Assembly: GCA_934597125.1 (NCBI GenBank)
Contig: CAKTQM010000017.1
Coordinates: 1 to 34,342, forward strand
Reading direction: 5' to 3'
Source of the DNA: an uncultured Oscillospiraceae bacterium
GTDB lineage: Bacteria; Bacillota; Clostridia; Oscillospirales; Oscillospiraceae
DNA: 34,342 bases
A program made the position numbers and the translations under genes. The number at the start of each line of letters is the position of its first letter. Positions within the stretch are counted from its first letter, which is position 1. The notes below the pieces were generated by a model. The model was given only the letters and a program-made list of their open reading frames with translations. It made no database searches and was not told where the DNA came from. Below, in pieces: positions 7,587-16,310 of this stretch.

Positions 7587-10500
7587 CTATTTTCCTCCGG
7601 CCGCCGGATGTCTACACTTTTGCCGCCACAGCAGCCACACGGCGGCGCACAGCAGAGCCATGCCCACCACGGCGGAGCCGCAAGCGCCCCACCCGCCGGT
7701 GGCGGGCAGATACGGCAGCGCCTCATCCGTCACCGTCAGCACATAGCTCCCGTCGCCGTACTCCGTCAGCCGCCATCCCGCGTCGGGATAAGGGGTCAAC
7801 TGGCTCAGCCGCCCGTTGCTGATCCGGAAGCGGAAGGTCTCCTCCCGCATCCGATAACCCTGGGGCGCGGTGGTCTCCCGCAGCTCGTAATCGCCGGAGG
7901 CCAGACCGGTTATCACCACCGTGCCGTCATCGCCCACAGTATGGGCGTTCTCCAGTTCCTCCCGCTCATCCTCCGGCACGTCGCCGGTACGCCGCAGCGT
8001 AAATACCGCACCTGTCAGCCGCGCGCCGCCCTCGCTGTACTTCTCCAGCGTCAGGGAGACACTGCTCTCGTTGATGATCTGATGTACGTCGCCGCCGGTG
8101 CCGCCCAGCAGGGTAATGTGTGCCTTTCCGGCGTGGATAGTCACGCGGTACACACTCTCATGCAGGGCAAATCCCCGCGGCGCGCCGGTCTCCTTCAAGT
8201 AGTACACACCGGCCACGCGGCCATCGAACCGCACAAAGCCGTCGTCGTTGGACGTCGCCGTGTCGACGGCGGAGTCCTCTGTGCAGGAGGGGTCGGTATA
8301 CAGGGTAAACACCGCGCCGGCCACCGGCGCGCCGCTGTCACTGACCTTGGCGAAGGCGATCACACCCGTCAGTACCTCGTTGTTCACCACCAGCAGCACG
8401 TGATCGGCATAGTGAATGGTGCCGTCGGCGGCCTCCCACATGGCGTCCAGACCGGTCTTTTGTGTGGCGCTCTCAGAATACAGCGGCTGATCATAGGTCA
8501 CCAGATAGTTGTCATAGCCGTCGTCGATGGCAGGATCATACGCCACGTCGCCGATCCGCAGCTCCCGCAGGCTGTACTGGGCCGCCTGTCCGTCCACAAA
8601 CAGCGGCAGATCCGTCCAGGTGTGCCGCCAGCCGTTCTCCTGGCTCAGCACCGCCTCATAGGCCTTTTCGTCATTGCCCTGGCCCACCATTTTCACGCCG
8701 TTGCGGTACAGCGCCACCGTCACCGGCTGCTTCTCCCGCTCATAGGCCGCGCCCCAGTTTTTGCGGGCTGTGACCTCTGTCAGCAGGCGGGACTCATTTT
8801 TCAGCGTCAGCATCTTCGTACCCAGACCCGACGCCCACTTCCCCGCGGCCGCGCCGTCCTCCTGCAGGGAGGTCACGGTGCCGCTGCCGTCCACGGTGAA
8901 GCGTATCCGCTCCGGCCCGTAGTAGCCGCTGGGGATCGTCTCCTCCAGCGTATAGCGCCGCCCATCCGCCGCCAGTTTCAGATAAAAGTACCCGTTGGGG
9001 CCGGATCTCACAATGTTGTCCGTCACCCGCTCGGTATACCCCTCCTCCTGTTCCGAGGTGGTATATTCATTGGTGCCCGGCTTTTTGTATATCACCAGCG
9101 CCGTCTCGCTCTCATGGCGCAGCCGGAAGGCCACATCCCGCAGTCCGTTGCCGGTGTTTCCGTCCAGCTTGGCCACCGTCAGCAGCCCCGCCTTCACATA
9201 GACGTTCTGCAGCGCCACCGTCTGCACGGCGTTGTCCGGCACATCGCTGGCATAGGAGGCCACCGTCACGTACACGCCCTCCCCGTCGGGGTCGTCCACC
9301 CAGCCGCCTGTCTGGGCGGCGGAGTTGGTGATGGCATAGCGGGCGGTGTAATTCACGCCCTCCGTTGGCTCGGCGCAATGCTCCTGTACATGATAGGTTT
9401 GCTCCTGCCGCCCCAGCAGCGTCCAGCTGTAGGTGTCGCTGTCCGGATCGTAGCTGGTGTAGCCGGTAAAGCCCTCCCGCGTCTCCTGTGCCGCCGGAAG
9501 CAGCGACAAATCATAATCCAGCGTCTCATCATTGCCGGCGGCGGACTGGTGCTTCACGCTGATGTAAAAGTCTCTGGCCTTCACCGCCGCGATGGCGTCC
9601 GCGTCTCCGGCAAAGGTCTTTTTCACCACCAGCCGGCCTTCTCGGGCCACCAGCACGCCATCAATATGAAAGCCGTCGCTCTCCTCATATTTCAGCACAT
9701 ACCAGCGGATGGTAAAGTGATCGCTGGTCAGATACCGCTTGTCGATCTCCATGCCGTCGATATTGATGGTATAGCCGCCATTTCGGATAACCTCAAAGAT
9801 TGCCTCATCGGACGGAAACGTTTCCAGTGACAAATTTTTATAGGGTGTGGTGGTCAGCTTCCGCAGCTCACTGTCTACCACATAGGCGGTGTCGCTGGCC
9901 TGAGGCGGCGCAATGACCAGCGCATCCTCCAGCTGCTCCGCTCCCCGCACGCGGCTGAAAGCCAGTGAATCGGTAAAATTGCTCTGAGGCTGCGAGGCAA
10001 AGCCGTTGGACATGTTGTCCGCGATCTCGCAGTTCAGGCTGACAAAGAAGTTCGCCGTCTCGATCTGTGTAGTGTTGTCGGCAAAGGGTGTCCACACCGC
10101 CGTCAGCGTGATCTCCTGTGTTACAGGATCCATGTACTGGCTCAGCTCATCCATAGCCATGCCCCTGCCGGGCTGCACCACAAGCGTTGTTTCGCCCACC
10201 CGCCATCCGGTAAACCGGTACACAAAGCGGCGGCTGTGGGCGTTGCTGCTGACCAGCTTCGTTGCGCTCCGGTCATTGTCCGGCGACAGGACGGTGTACC
10301 GCTGCTGCCCCTCCTCACAGGGATCATAATATGTCAGTCCACCCCGCACCGAGCCGTCTATGACAACGCTCTGCTCCGAGGCCTTCAACTGGCTGCTCAG
10401 ATCCACCAGCGACGCCGCCAGCCCCGCCTTATACACCACTACCGTCTGATTGCGGTAGGCGGAGAAGCAATAGGGGCGGTCAGCTGCGTCCACCGTATAG

Positions 10501-11582
10501 GTGACCGTCCGGGCCGCGGCGTTCTCCACGCCCGCCAGCGCCAGCACCTCGCCAGTCAGTGTATCCGTCACCACCCAGCGGAACGCATCGGTCAGGGGCA
10601 GTGTCACGGAGAAGGGTTGTCCGTTCAAAATGTACCGCGTCTCCGGCAGGTCATCGGTGATCACGCCGCTGTAATCCTCCGCACTGACGCTGTAAAAGTT
10701 GTTCTGCGCCAGCAGTGTGGTGTCGGCAAGCAGCTTGCTGCCGGTAAAATACGCGCTGTACCCCGGCAGATTGCAGGGTGTATAGTACACCGAATTCGAC
10801 GCGCGTCCAGGCTCGCCCAGCGGGATCCACCAGCCGTCCGTGTCATTCGCCACAGGGGCTGTGTCCGCCCAGATCCTCCCCCGCGTCTCCGCGCTGTCCA
10901 AATGGGGGAAGAACCGCTGGCCCTGATAGTCCTCCGCCCAAAATCCATAATCACCGTAGACCTCCGCTACCTCCGCCAGCGTCAGGTAATAGCGCTCTTT
11001 TCCAAACACTACGCTGGTTTTGCTGACAGCCTTCTGTTCTATCTGCGTCCACTGGCCGTCAACGACGGCATAGAAATACACCGTGGTAGCGGCGGCATAT
11101 CCCGCCGTGGCCGCGTACAGCTCCAGCGCTTCCGTCACCGCCTCCGCCAGGTCATAGGGCGTCTGCGCCCCTTCTTCGTCCAGCGTGTACCAGTCGTAGG
11201 CCACGGCCCATTCCGCCGCGCCCTCCTCATCGTCTGTCTCCGCCATGTCGTACAGCGCGGCTTCACCCAGCGCCTCCGCCACACTGCCGCCCGCGGAAAC
11301 GGCCAGTTCCAGCACCTCCCCACCATCGTCAGACGGCAGATGCAGCCGTACAGGATACGTCTCCCGCTCCTCCGCAGCAGGAGATTCCGCCGCGTCCGGC
11401 TCCAGCTCCGCCGCCCATACTGCCGGCTCCAGCGCCGTACCAAACAGGCTGAAAAAAACACCGATCAGAACGAGTATCGTAAGCCCCTGCCTACCCAGCC
11501 GTCCCGCCATAGGACGCAGCCTTTTCGTTCTTCCGGTGTGTTGATTCTGCGTTTTTGTATGTCTCGTGTCCGTCCGGTTCAT
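7587..11582 (-). CDS. Large LPXTG tip pilin/adhesin
   Basis: This 1331-residue protein has a basic N-terminus and export segment (about 33-57), an unassigned N-terminal half, an InlB-repeat-like section (about 415-500, with RFTGWRVGE and ITLTAVW), then a string of Cna-B/SpaA-type domains: about 650-795, 798-895, 930-1065, 1070-1168 and 1172-1258. Several carry E-boxes (YTLEETIPSGY, YYLKETGAPRGF, YELRETTAPQGY). It ends with LPATG at 1292-1296, a membrane helix and a basic tail. First in a pilus operon and by far the largest, it fits the adhesive tip; no von Willebrand A metal site was seen. AAGGGGAG precedes the ATG, and the gap to the major pilin is 28 nt. Confidence 0.85.
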   Translation of the reverse strand: MNRTDTRHTKTQNQHTGRTKRLRPMAGRLGRQGLTILVLIGVFFSLFGTALEPAVWAAELEPDAAESPAAEERETYPVRLHLPSDDGGEVLELAVSAGGSVAEALGEAALYDMAETDDEEGAAEWAVAYDWYTLDEEGAQTPYDLAEAVTEALELYAATAGYAAATTVYFYAVVDGQWTQIEQKAVSKTSVVFGKERYYLTLAEVAEVYGDYGFWAEDYQGQRFFPHLDSAETRGRIWADTAPVANDTDGWWIPLGEPGRASNSVYYTPCNLPGYSAYFTGSKLLADTTLLAQNNFYSVSAEDYSGVITDDLPETRYILNGQPFSVTLPLTDAFRWVVTDTLTGEVLALAGVENAAARTVTYTVDAADRPYCFSAYRNQTVVVYKAGLAASLVDLSSQLKASEQSVVIDGSVRGGLTYYDPCEEGQQRYTVLSPDNDRSATKLVSSNAHSRRFVYRFTGWRVGETTLVVQPGRGMAMDELSQYMDPVTQEITLTAVWTPFADNTTQIETANFFVSLNCEIADNMSNGFASQPQSNFTDSLAFSRVRGAEQLEDALVIAPPQASDTAYVVDSELRKLTTTPYKNLSLETFPSDEAIFEVIRNGGYTINIDGMEIDKRYLTSDHFTIRWYVLKYEESDGFHIDGVLVAREGRLVVKKTFAGDADAIAAVKARDFYISVKHQSAAGNDETLDYDLSLLPAAQETREGFTGYTSYDPDSDTYSWTLLGRQEQTYHVQEHCAEPTEGVNYTARYAITNSAAQTGGWVDDPDGEGVYVTVASYASDVPDNAVQTVALQNVYVKAGLLTVAKLDGNTGNGLRDVAFRLRHESETALVIYKKPGTNEYTTSEQEEGYTERVTDNIVRSGPNGYFYLKLAADGRRYTLEETIPSGYYGPERIRFTVDGSGTVTSLQEDGAAAGKWASGLGTKMLTLKNESRLLTEVTARKNWGAAYEREKQPVTVALYRNGVKMVGQGNDEKAYEAVLSQENGWRHTWTDLPLFVDGQAAQYSLRELRIGDVAYDPAIDDGYDNYLVTYDQPLYSESATQKTGLDAMWEAADGTIHYADHVLLVVNNEVLTGVIAFAKVSDSGAPVAGAVFTLYTDPSCTEDSAVDTATSNDDGFVRFDGRVAGVYYLKETGAPRGFALHESVYRVTIHAGKAHITLLGGTGGDVHQIINESSVSLTLEKYSEGGARLTGAVFTLRRTGDVPEDEREELENAHTVGDDGTVVITGLASGDYELRETTAPQGYRMREETFRFRISNGRLSQLTPYPDAGWRLTEYGDGSYVLTVTDEALPYLPATGGWGACGSAVVGMALLCAAVWLLWRQKCRHPAAGGK

Positions 11583-11724
11583 CGTTCTCCCCTTGGCCTC
11601 ATCAAAAGGCTCTCTGCTTCCCCTCTATGTCTCTCACGGGGATACTTCCATTTTCTTCCATAAATATAGTCATAAATATCATATTACACGAAGTGCCACA
11701 CAAGTTTTTCACAAACGCATATAC

Positions 11725-11861
11725 AATATAGCATAAGTTACCACTTCAACTTATATTTGTCAATTGGTAAATATTCCCCAAATTATTTTCAGATTTTTTC
11801 ACTAATTTTACATTTTCCTTTTGATTGTTAAATTTTATCTTAACATTTTCTTTATACGCAA
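11725..11861 (-). promoter_or_regulatory. Candidate promoters of the pilus operon in an AT-rich gap
   Basis: The 433-bp gap 11583-12015 is strongly AT-rich between about 11650 and 11880, unlike its surroundings. On the minus strand an extended -10 (TGCTATATT, 11733-11725) with a poor -35, and TTGCGT-N18-TAAAAT (11861-11832), are the best candidates. Either would give a leader of about 130 to 240 nt. Neither is compelling. Confidence 0.3.
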
Positions 11862-11957
11862 CATTGTCAAGTTTTCCTCAATCTGTTCCGTCGCCCGTCC
11901 TCATTCGTTCTCATTATGCAAACAGCTGCCTACCCTCCCGCCAAACACGCAAACGCC

Positions 11958-11998
11958 TTGCGTCCGGCTCCCGCCTATGGTATGATAGCAGCATACCA
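11958..11998 (+). promoter_or_regulatory. Promoter with overlapping palindromic operator, methionine synthase operon
   Basis: TTGCGT (11958-11963), a 17-bp spacer and TATGAT (11981-11986) form a promoter. A perfect dyad, TGGTATG (11978-11984) and CATACCA (11992-11998) with a 7-bp centre, covers the -10 box and the start point, the classic place for a repressor operator. The first gene starts at 12016 behind AAGGGAGGG. Confidence 0.5.
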
Positions 11999-12015
11999 GA
12001 AGGGAGGGATCGCCT

Positions 12016-12654
12016 ATGACAGCCATATCCAACTACGAGATCATGCGTGACAACGCCGCTGCCGCTTTTCTGCGGTACGATCAGGCGGCCATGATCCGTA
12101 AATTTTCCCTGTCCCACGACAGCACCTATCTCTACCTGACCTTCGTGGATCGCCCCCATCGGGTAGACCGCGCCACCGGCGCCGTTACCTGGTCGGAGGA
12201 TGGCTTTCAAACGGCCTGTCCCGCCGACTATAACGCCGCCATGACCATCTATGACCTGCTGTGCGACTCCAAGCCCCTGTGCTGCCTGTCCCATCAGTGG
12301 GTCAGCGTGGCCAGCCTGTCCGCCATTCAGGGCGGCACTCTGGCTAAAAGCAGCGACCTCTTCCTCATCTCCGCCGCCAACTTCACCGGACAAGCCGCCG
12401 CGCTGGCGCGCGCCTGCCGCGCTCTGCACGGCACAGCGCTGGAAAAGGGCGATGTGGCCTATCAACTGTGGCTGTTTCCCTTCCTGCCGGTGATCCTGCG
12501 GTTCTGGGACGCGGATGAGGATTTCCCCGCCAGCCTGCAGGTGCTGCTGGATCAAAACACACTGGATTTCATCCACTATGAAACGCTGATGTTCGCCCTG
12601 TCCCACCTGATGCAGCGCCTGCGGCAGCTGGGCGGCGCGGACGCCGCGCTGTAA
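12016..12654 (+). CDS. DUF3786 domain protein
   Basis: This 212-residue soluble protein resembles DUF3786 proteins, which occur beside corrinoid-protein and methyltransferase genes; the exact function is not established. Visible landmarks are FSLSHDSTYLYLTFVDRPHRVD near residues 30-51, YNAAMTIYDLLC near 72-83, and a C-terminal DxDEDFP and helical segment. There is no signal peptide or membrane helix. It is first in the operon, 13 nt before the MetH activation protein, so a role in cobalamin or methyltransferase handling is inferred from context. The start is supported by the promoter and a strong ribosome site. Confidence 0.7.
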   Translation: MTAISNYEIMRDNAAAAFLRYDQAAMIRKFSLSHDSTYLYLTFVDRPHRVDRATGAVTWSEDGFQTACPADYNAAMTIYDLLCDSKPLCCLSHQWVSVASLSAIQGGTLAKSSDLFLISAANFTGQAAALARACRALHGTALEKGDVAYQLWLFPFLPVILRFWDADEDFPASLQVLLDQNTLDFIHYETLMFALSHLMQRLRQLGGADAAL

Positions 12655-12667
12655 AGGGGGCCGCGGT

Positions 12668-13345
12668 ATGTCCCGAACCCTCATATTGGAGACGCCCTCC
12701 GCCATCTCCGTAAAGCAGGCCGCCCGCTATCTGGGCGCTCATGGCGCGCCGGATGCCGCTACGGCGGCGCTGCTGCAGCGCTGCGCTCCGCCCCTGCTGC
12801 AAGCCGCCACGCCCCGCGCCGTCTGGCTGCTGTGCGGTACAGACGAATTGGACACCGCCGGTATTCTGCAGGGCGAGGACATCCGCCGCCACCTGACGGA
12901 CTGTCCGCAGGCCCTGCTGCTGGCGGTGACGCTGGGGCCCATGGCGGACGCCTGCATCCGCCGCGCCGCCGTGGGCGATGTGGCCGCCGGCGCGGCCACG
13001 GACGCTCTGGCCTCCGCGCTGGCGGAGCAGACAGCGGATCAGGCGGAGGCGCAGCTTCGCCAATGGGCCGCCGGACAAGGTCTTTTCCTCACCGGACGCT
13101 TTTCCCCCGGTTACGGCGACTGGCCCATCACCGTGCAGCCCCTGCTGGCGGCGGCGCTGGACACCCCGCGCCAGATCGGCCTGTATGTGACCGACAGCTA
13201 TTTAATGACACCCCGAAAAAGTATCACTGCTCTGCTGGGCGTCAGCCGCCATCCCGTCAGCGGACAGCTGGCGGGATGCGGCCACTGCGCCCTGCGCCAT
13301 CGATGCGATTATCGAAAGAGAGGGATCACCTGTGCAGATCAATGA
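12668..13345 (+). CDS. Stand-alone methionine synthase activation-domain protein
   Basis: This 225-residue protein carries the signature of the MetH reactivation domain: RFSPGYGDWPITVQPLL followed by LYVTDSYLMTPRKSITALLGVS (about residues 142-193), equivalent to the RxSPGYP and AdoMet-binding part of full-length MetH. In many Clostridia this domain is a separate protein that helps return oxidised cob(II)alamin to methylcobalamin using AdoMet. A cysteine-rich tail, Cys204, 207, 213 and 222, is typical of the stand-alone form and may bind metal or a cluster. Its end overlaps the MetH start by 14 nt, so the two are probably made in step. Confidence 0.85.
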   Translation: MSRTLILETPSAISVKQAARYLGAHGAPDAATAALLQRCAPPLLQAATPRAVWLLCGTDELDTAGILQGEDIRRHLTDCPQALLLAVTLGPMADACIRRAAVGDVAAGAATDALASALAEQTADQAEAQLRQWAAGQGLFLTGRFSPGYGDWPITVQPLLAAALDTPRQIGLYVTDSYLMTPRKSITALLGVSRHPVSGQLAGCGHCALRHRCDYRKRGITCADQ

Positions 13346-15761
13346 CCTTTTCACCCAACCCCATACCCTTCTGCTGGACGGCGGCATGGGCACCATGCTG
13401 CAGGCCGCCGGTCTCCAACTGGGCGCCCGTCCCGAGGAACTGAACATCACTGATCCGGACGCCATCACCCGTATCCACAGCCTGTACGCCGCGGCGGGCA
13501 GTCGCATCATCAACACCAACACCTTCGGCGCCTCCGCCCACAAGCTGGCCAAAAGCCCCTATACCGTGGAGCAGGTCATCGCCGCGGGCGTTGCCTGCTG
13601 CAAAAAGGCCTGCGCCCCCTACGGCGCCTTGACCGCCCTGGACATTGGCCCCTTAGGCGAGCTGCTGGAGCCCAACGGCACCCTGCCCTTTGAAACCGCC
13701 GTGGCGGAATATGCCCGCATCGTCCGTGCCGGCATGGCCGCCGGCGCGGATCTGGTGGTGGTGGAGACTTTTACCGACCTGTACGAGCTGAAGGCCGCCC
13801 TGCTGGCGGTCAAGGAGAACTGCGATCTTCCCGTGCTGGCCAGCATGAGCTTCGAGGCACGGGGCCGCACCTTTACCGGCTGCACGGTGGAGAGCTTTGC
13901 CGCCACCGCCCGCGGCCTTGGCGCCGACGCACTGGGCATCAACTGCTCTCTCGGCCCCCAGGAGATCTTCCCCATGGCAAAACGCCTGGCCGAAGCCCTG
14001 CCCGGCGACTTCCCCGTATTCGTCAAGCCCAACGCGGGCCTGCCCCGTGCCGACGGCAGCGGCTACGATATCACGCCGGAGCTGTTCGCCCGGCAGATGG
14101 CCCCCTACCGTGACCTGGGTCTCTTCGCCGCCGGCGGCTGCTGCGGCACCACACCGGATTTTATCCGCCTGCTGAATGATGTGTTCCGCGACTGCGTGCC
14201 CGGGCGTCCCGCCCATCCCATGCCCTCGGTGATCTGCTCTCCCGTGGCGTGCGTCACCATCGACGGTGTCACCGTGGTAGGGGAGCGCATCAACCCCACG
14301 GGGAAGAAGCGTTTCCAGCAGGCCTTGCTGCAAAACGACATGGATTACGTGCTGGAGCAGGCCGTCTCCCAGGCCGAGGCAGGCGCACAGCTTCTGGACG
14401 TCAACGTGGGCGCCCCCGAGGTCGACGAACCCGCCATGCTGGAGCAGGTGGTCAAAACCCTGCAAAGCGTAGTCAGCCAGCCCCTGCAATTGGACTCCAC
14501 CAACTTTGAAGCTCTGGAGCGTGCCCTGCGGGCCTACAACGGCAAGCCCATCGTCAACTCCGTCAACGGCGCGCCCGCCGTGCTGGAGCACGTTCTGCCC
14601 CTGTGCAAAAAGTACGGCGCGGCGGTCATCGGCCTGACGGTGGACGGCGCGGGCGTCCCTTCCGGCGCGGAGGAGCGGGTTGCCATCGCCCGCCACATCC
14701 GCGACGCGGCGCTGGACGCCGGCATCCCTCTGGAGGATATCTACATCGACTGTCTGGCCCTGACCGCCAGCGCCCAGCAGGAGGATGCCCTGTCCGCCGT
14801 AACGGCCCTGGAGCGCTGCAAAAAGGAGCTGGGCGTGCGCACTATTCTGGGGGTGTCCAACATCAGCTTCGGCCTGCCCTGCCGGGCCTATCTGAACACC
14901 ATTTTCCTGACGCTGGCTATTCACGCGGGACTGGATCTCGCCATCATGGATCCCGCCAGCCAGGAGATGATGGCCGCCATCTACGCCTACAACGTCCTGT
15001 CCGGCCGTGATAAACAGTGCGCCGCCTATGTAGAGCGCTACGCAGGCCGCGTCCCCACCTCCACCGCACTGGCAAAGATCATGCAAAGCGCCTCCACCGG
15101 CGGCGTGCCCTGCGGTGTCGGCGCCAACGCCGCCTACGCCCCTCTGATGAAAGCCGTGGAGCAGGGTCTCAAGGGCGAGGCCGCCTCCGCCGCCCGCGCC
15201 CTGCTGCGGGAGAGGGAACCCCTTGAGCTGGTGGATGACGCCCTGATCCCCGCGCTGGACGCGGTGGGCGCCAAATACGAAAACGGCACCCTGTTCCTTC
15301 CCCAGCTTCTGCAGGCCGCCAGTGCCGCACAAAGCGCCTTTGACGAGGCCAAGACCGCCATTGCCCAGCGGGGCGGCAGCGGCACCGGCAAGGGCCGCAT
15401 CGTTCTGGCTACCGTCCACGGCGATGTTCACGACATCGGCAAGAACATCGTCAAGGTCATTCTGGAAAACTACGGTTTTGAGATCATCGACCTGGGCCGC
15501 GATGTGCCGGTGGATGCGGTAGTCCGCGCCGTGCGGGACAGGGATGTTCACCTGGTGGGCCTCTCCGCCCTGATGACCACCACTCTGAAAAGCATGGAGG
15601 AGACCATTTCCGCCCTGCGGGCGGCGCACCTCCCCTGCAAAATCATGGCCGGCGGCGCGGTGCTGACGCCGGAATACGCCAAAAAGATCGGCGCGGACTA
15701 CTACGCCAAGGACGCCAAGCAAAGCGCCGACATCGCCAAAAGCTTTTTCAGCGTCGGCTGA
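13332..15761 (+). CDS. metH: Cobalamin-dependent methionine synthase, short form
   Basis: This 809-residue enzyme transfers a methyl group from methyltetrahydrofolate through cobalamin to homocysteine. Domains in order: homocysteine/zinc domain (1-290; zinc ligands Cys205 in GINCSLGP, Cys270 and Cys271 in GGCCGTTP), pterin-binding domain (about 305-560, from VVGERINPTGKK), cobalamin cap (about 585-680) and cobalamin-binding domain (688-809; DVHDIGKN with the axial His700, and GGAV). It ends there, without the activation domain of the about 1200-residue E. coli enzyme, which is supplied by the gene before it. The start is GTG at 13332 behind AGAGAGGG. No cobalamin riboswitch was seen in front of the operon. 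Confidence 0.93.
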   Translation: MQINDLFTQPHTLLLDGGMGTMLQAAGLQLGARPEELNITDPDAITRIHSLYAAAGSRIINTNTFGASAHKLAKSPYTVEQVIAAGVACCKKACAPYGALTALDIGPLGELLEPNGTLPFETAVAEYARIVRAGMAAGADLVVVETFTDLYELKAALLAVKENCDLPVLASMSFEARGRTFTGCTVESFAATARGLGADALGINCSLGPQEIFPMAKRLAEALPGDFPVFVKPNAGLPRADGSGYDITPELFARQMAPYRDLGLFAAGGCCGTTPDFIRLLNDVFRDCVPGRPAHPMPSVICSPVACVTIDGVTVVGERINPTGKKRFQQALLQNDMDYVLEQAVSQAEAGAQLLDVNVGAPEVDEPAMLEQVVKTLQSVVSQPLQLDSTNFEALERALRAYNGKPIVNSVNGAPAVLEHVLPLCKKYGAAVIGLTVDGAGVPSGAEERVAIARHIRDAALDAGIPLEDIYIDCLALTASAQQEDALSAVTALERCKKELGVRTILGVSNISFGLPCRAYLNTIFLTLAIHAGLDLAIMDPASQEMMAAIYAYNVLSGRDKQCAAYVERYAGRVPTSTALAKIMQSASTGGVPCGVGANAAYAPLMKAVEQGLKGEAASAARALLREREPLELVDDALIPALDAVGAKYENGTLFLPQLLQAASAAQSAFDEAKTAIAQRGGSGTGKGRIVLATVHGDVHDIGKNIVKVILENYGFEIIDLGRDVPVDAVVRAVRDRDVHLVGLSALMTTTLKSMEETISALRAAHLPCKIMAGGAVLTPEYAKKIGADYYAKDAKQSADIAKSFFSVG

Positions 15762-15768
15762 CCTGTTT

Positions 15769-15782
15769 TAAGGAGGTGATCC
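15769..15782 (+). promoter_or_regulatory. Exceptionally long Shine-Dalgarno site
   Basis: TAAGGAGGTGATCC is complementary over 14 bases to the canonical 3' end of 16S rRNA. It lies between metH and the sensor kinase, with the ATG at 15786. Most genes here match only five to seven bases, so kinase initiation may be unusually strong, or a long duplex may slow ribosome release. Confidence 0.7.
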
Positions 15783-15785
15783 CCC

Positions 15786-16310
15786 ATGCTTCGCATGGAG
15801 ATCGCGCTGTTTCTGATCCTGGCCTTTGTGGCCTGTATCTACTTTCCCGCCCGGCGGGAACGCACCCCTCTGCACCGCACTTTCTCCGCCCTGCTGATCA
15901 CCGTGCTGGTGCACCTGGTCTTTGACGGCGTCACCGTCTACACCGTCAACCGCCTGGATACGGTACCCCTGCACCTGAACAACGCCCTGCACCGTATTTT
16001 CATTGTCTCCATGGTAGTGGTGGTCTATCTCTTCTACCAGTACATCGCCATTCTGGTGGAGGAGGAGACCGGCAGTCCCCGCCGGCTGGATCTGGCGGCC
16101 CGCTGCTTCCTGCTGGCGGCCGCCGCCGCGGCGCTGGTACTGCCGGTGCAATACGCCGTCACGCCGGAGGGCAACTACTCCACCGGCATTCAGGCCAATG
16201 TCTGCTACGGCAGCGTCGCCTTTTACCTGCTGCTGTGCGCCGGATTACTGATCACCCACTGGCGGCGGATCGACCGGAAAAGCGCTTTGCCATCGGCGCG
16301 GCGCTGGTGA
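15786..16310 (+). CDS. Sensor histidine kinase, N-terminal membrane part (frameshifted)
   Basis: This frame encodes the input half of a sensor kinase: about five hydrophobic segments in 160 residues (near 4-20, 34-50, 72-92, 105-123 and 140-158). After residue 165 (HWRRIDRK) it runs into nine unrelated residues and stops. The protein sequence continues naturally in the -1 frame from the run of four A at 16278-16281: one extra A would read RKKRFAIGAALV and join the next entry into one kinase of about 434 residues. Real mutation and sequence error cannot be told apart here. The gene follows metH by 24 nt. Confidence 0.7.
   Translation: MLRMEIALFLILAFVACIYFPARRERTPLHRTFSALLITVLVHLVFDGVTVYTVNRLDTVPLHLNNALHRIFIVSMVVVVYLFYQYIAILVEEETGSPRRLDLAARCFLLAAAAAALVLPVQYAVTPEGNYSTGIQANVCYGSVAFYLLLCAGLLITHWRRIDRKSALPSARRW

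Noticed and set aside
7401..9830. Long open frame of 809 codons on the plus strand opposite the tip pilin
   Set aside because: It is antisense to a clearly recognisable LPXTG protein, rich in His/Arg/Gln/Gly, and has no domain or ribosome site; such frames are common opposite GC-rich genes. The same holds for 13653-15722, 26-28 kb and 32278-33336.
11583..12015. Cobalamin or S-box riboswitch before the methionine synthase operon
   Set aside because: The predicted start is about 25 nt before the first gene, leaving no room for a riboswitch, and no B12-box or SAM-box sequence was seen.
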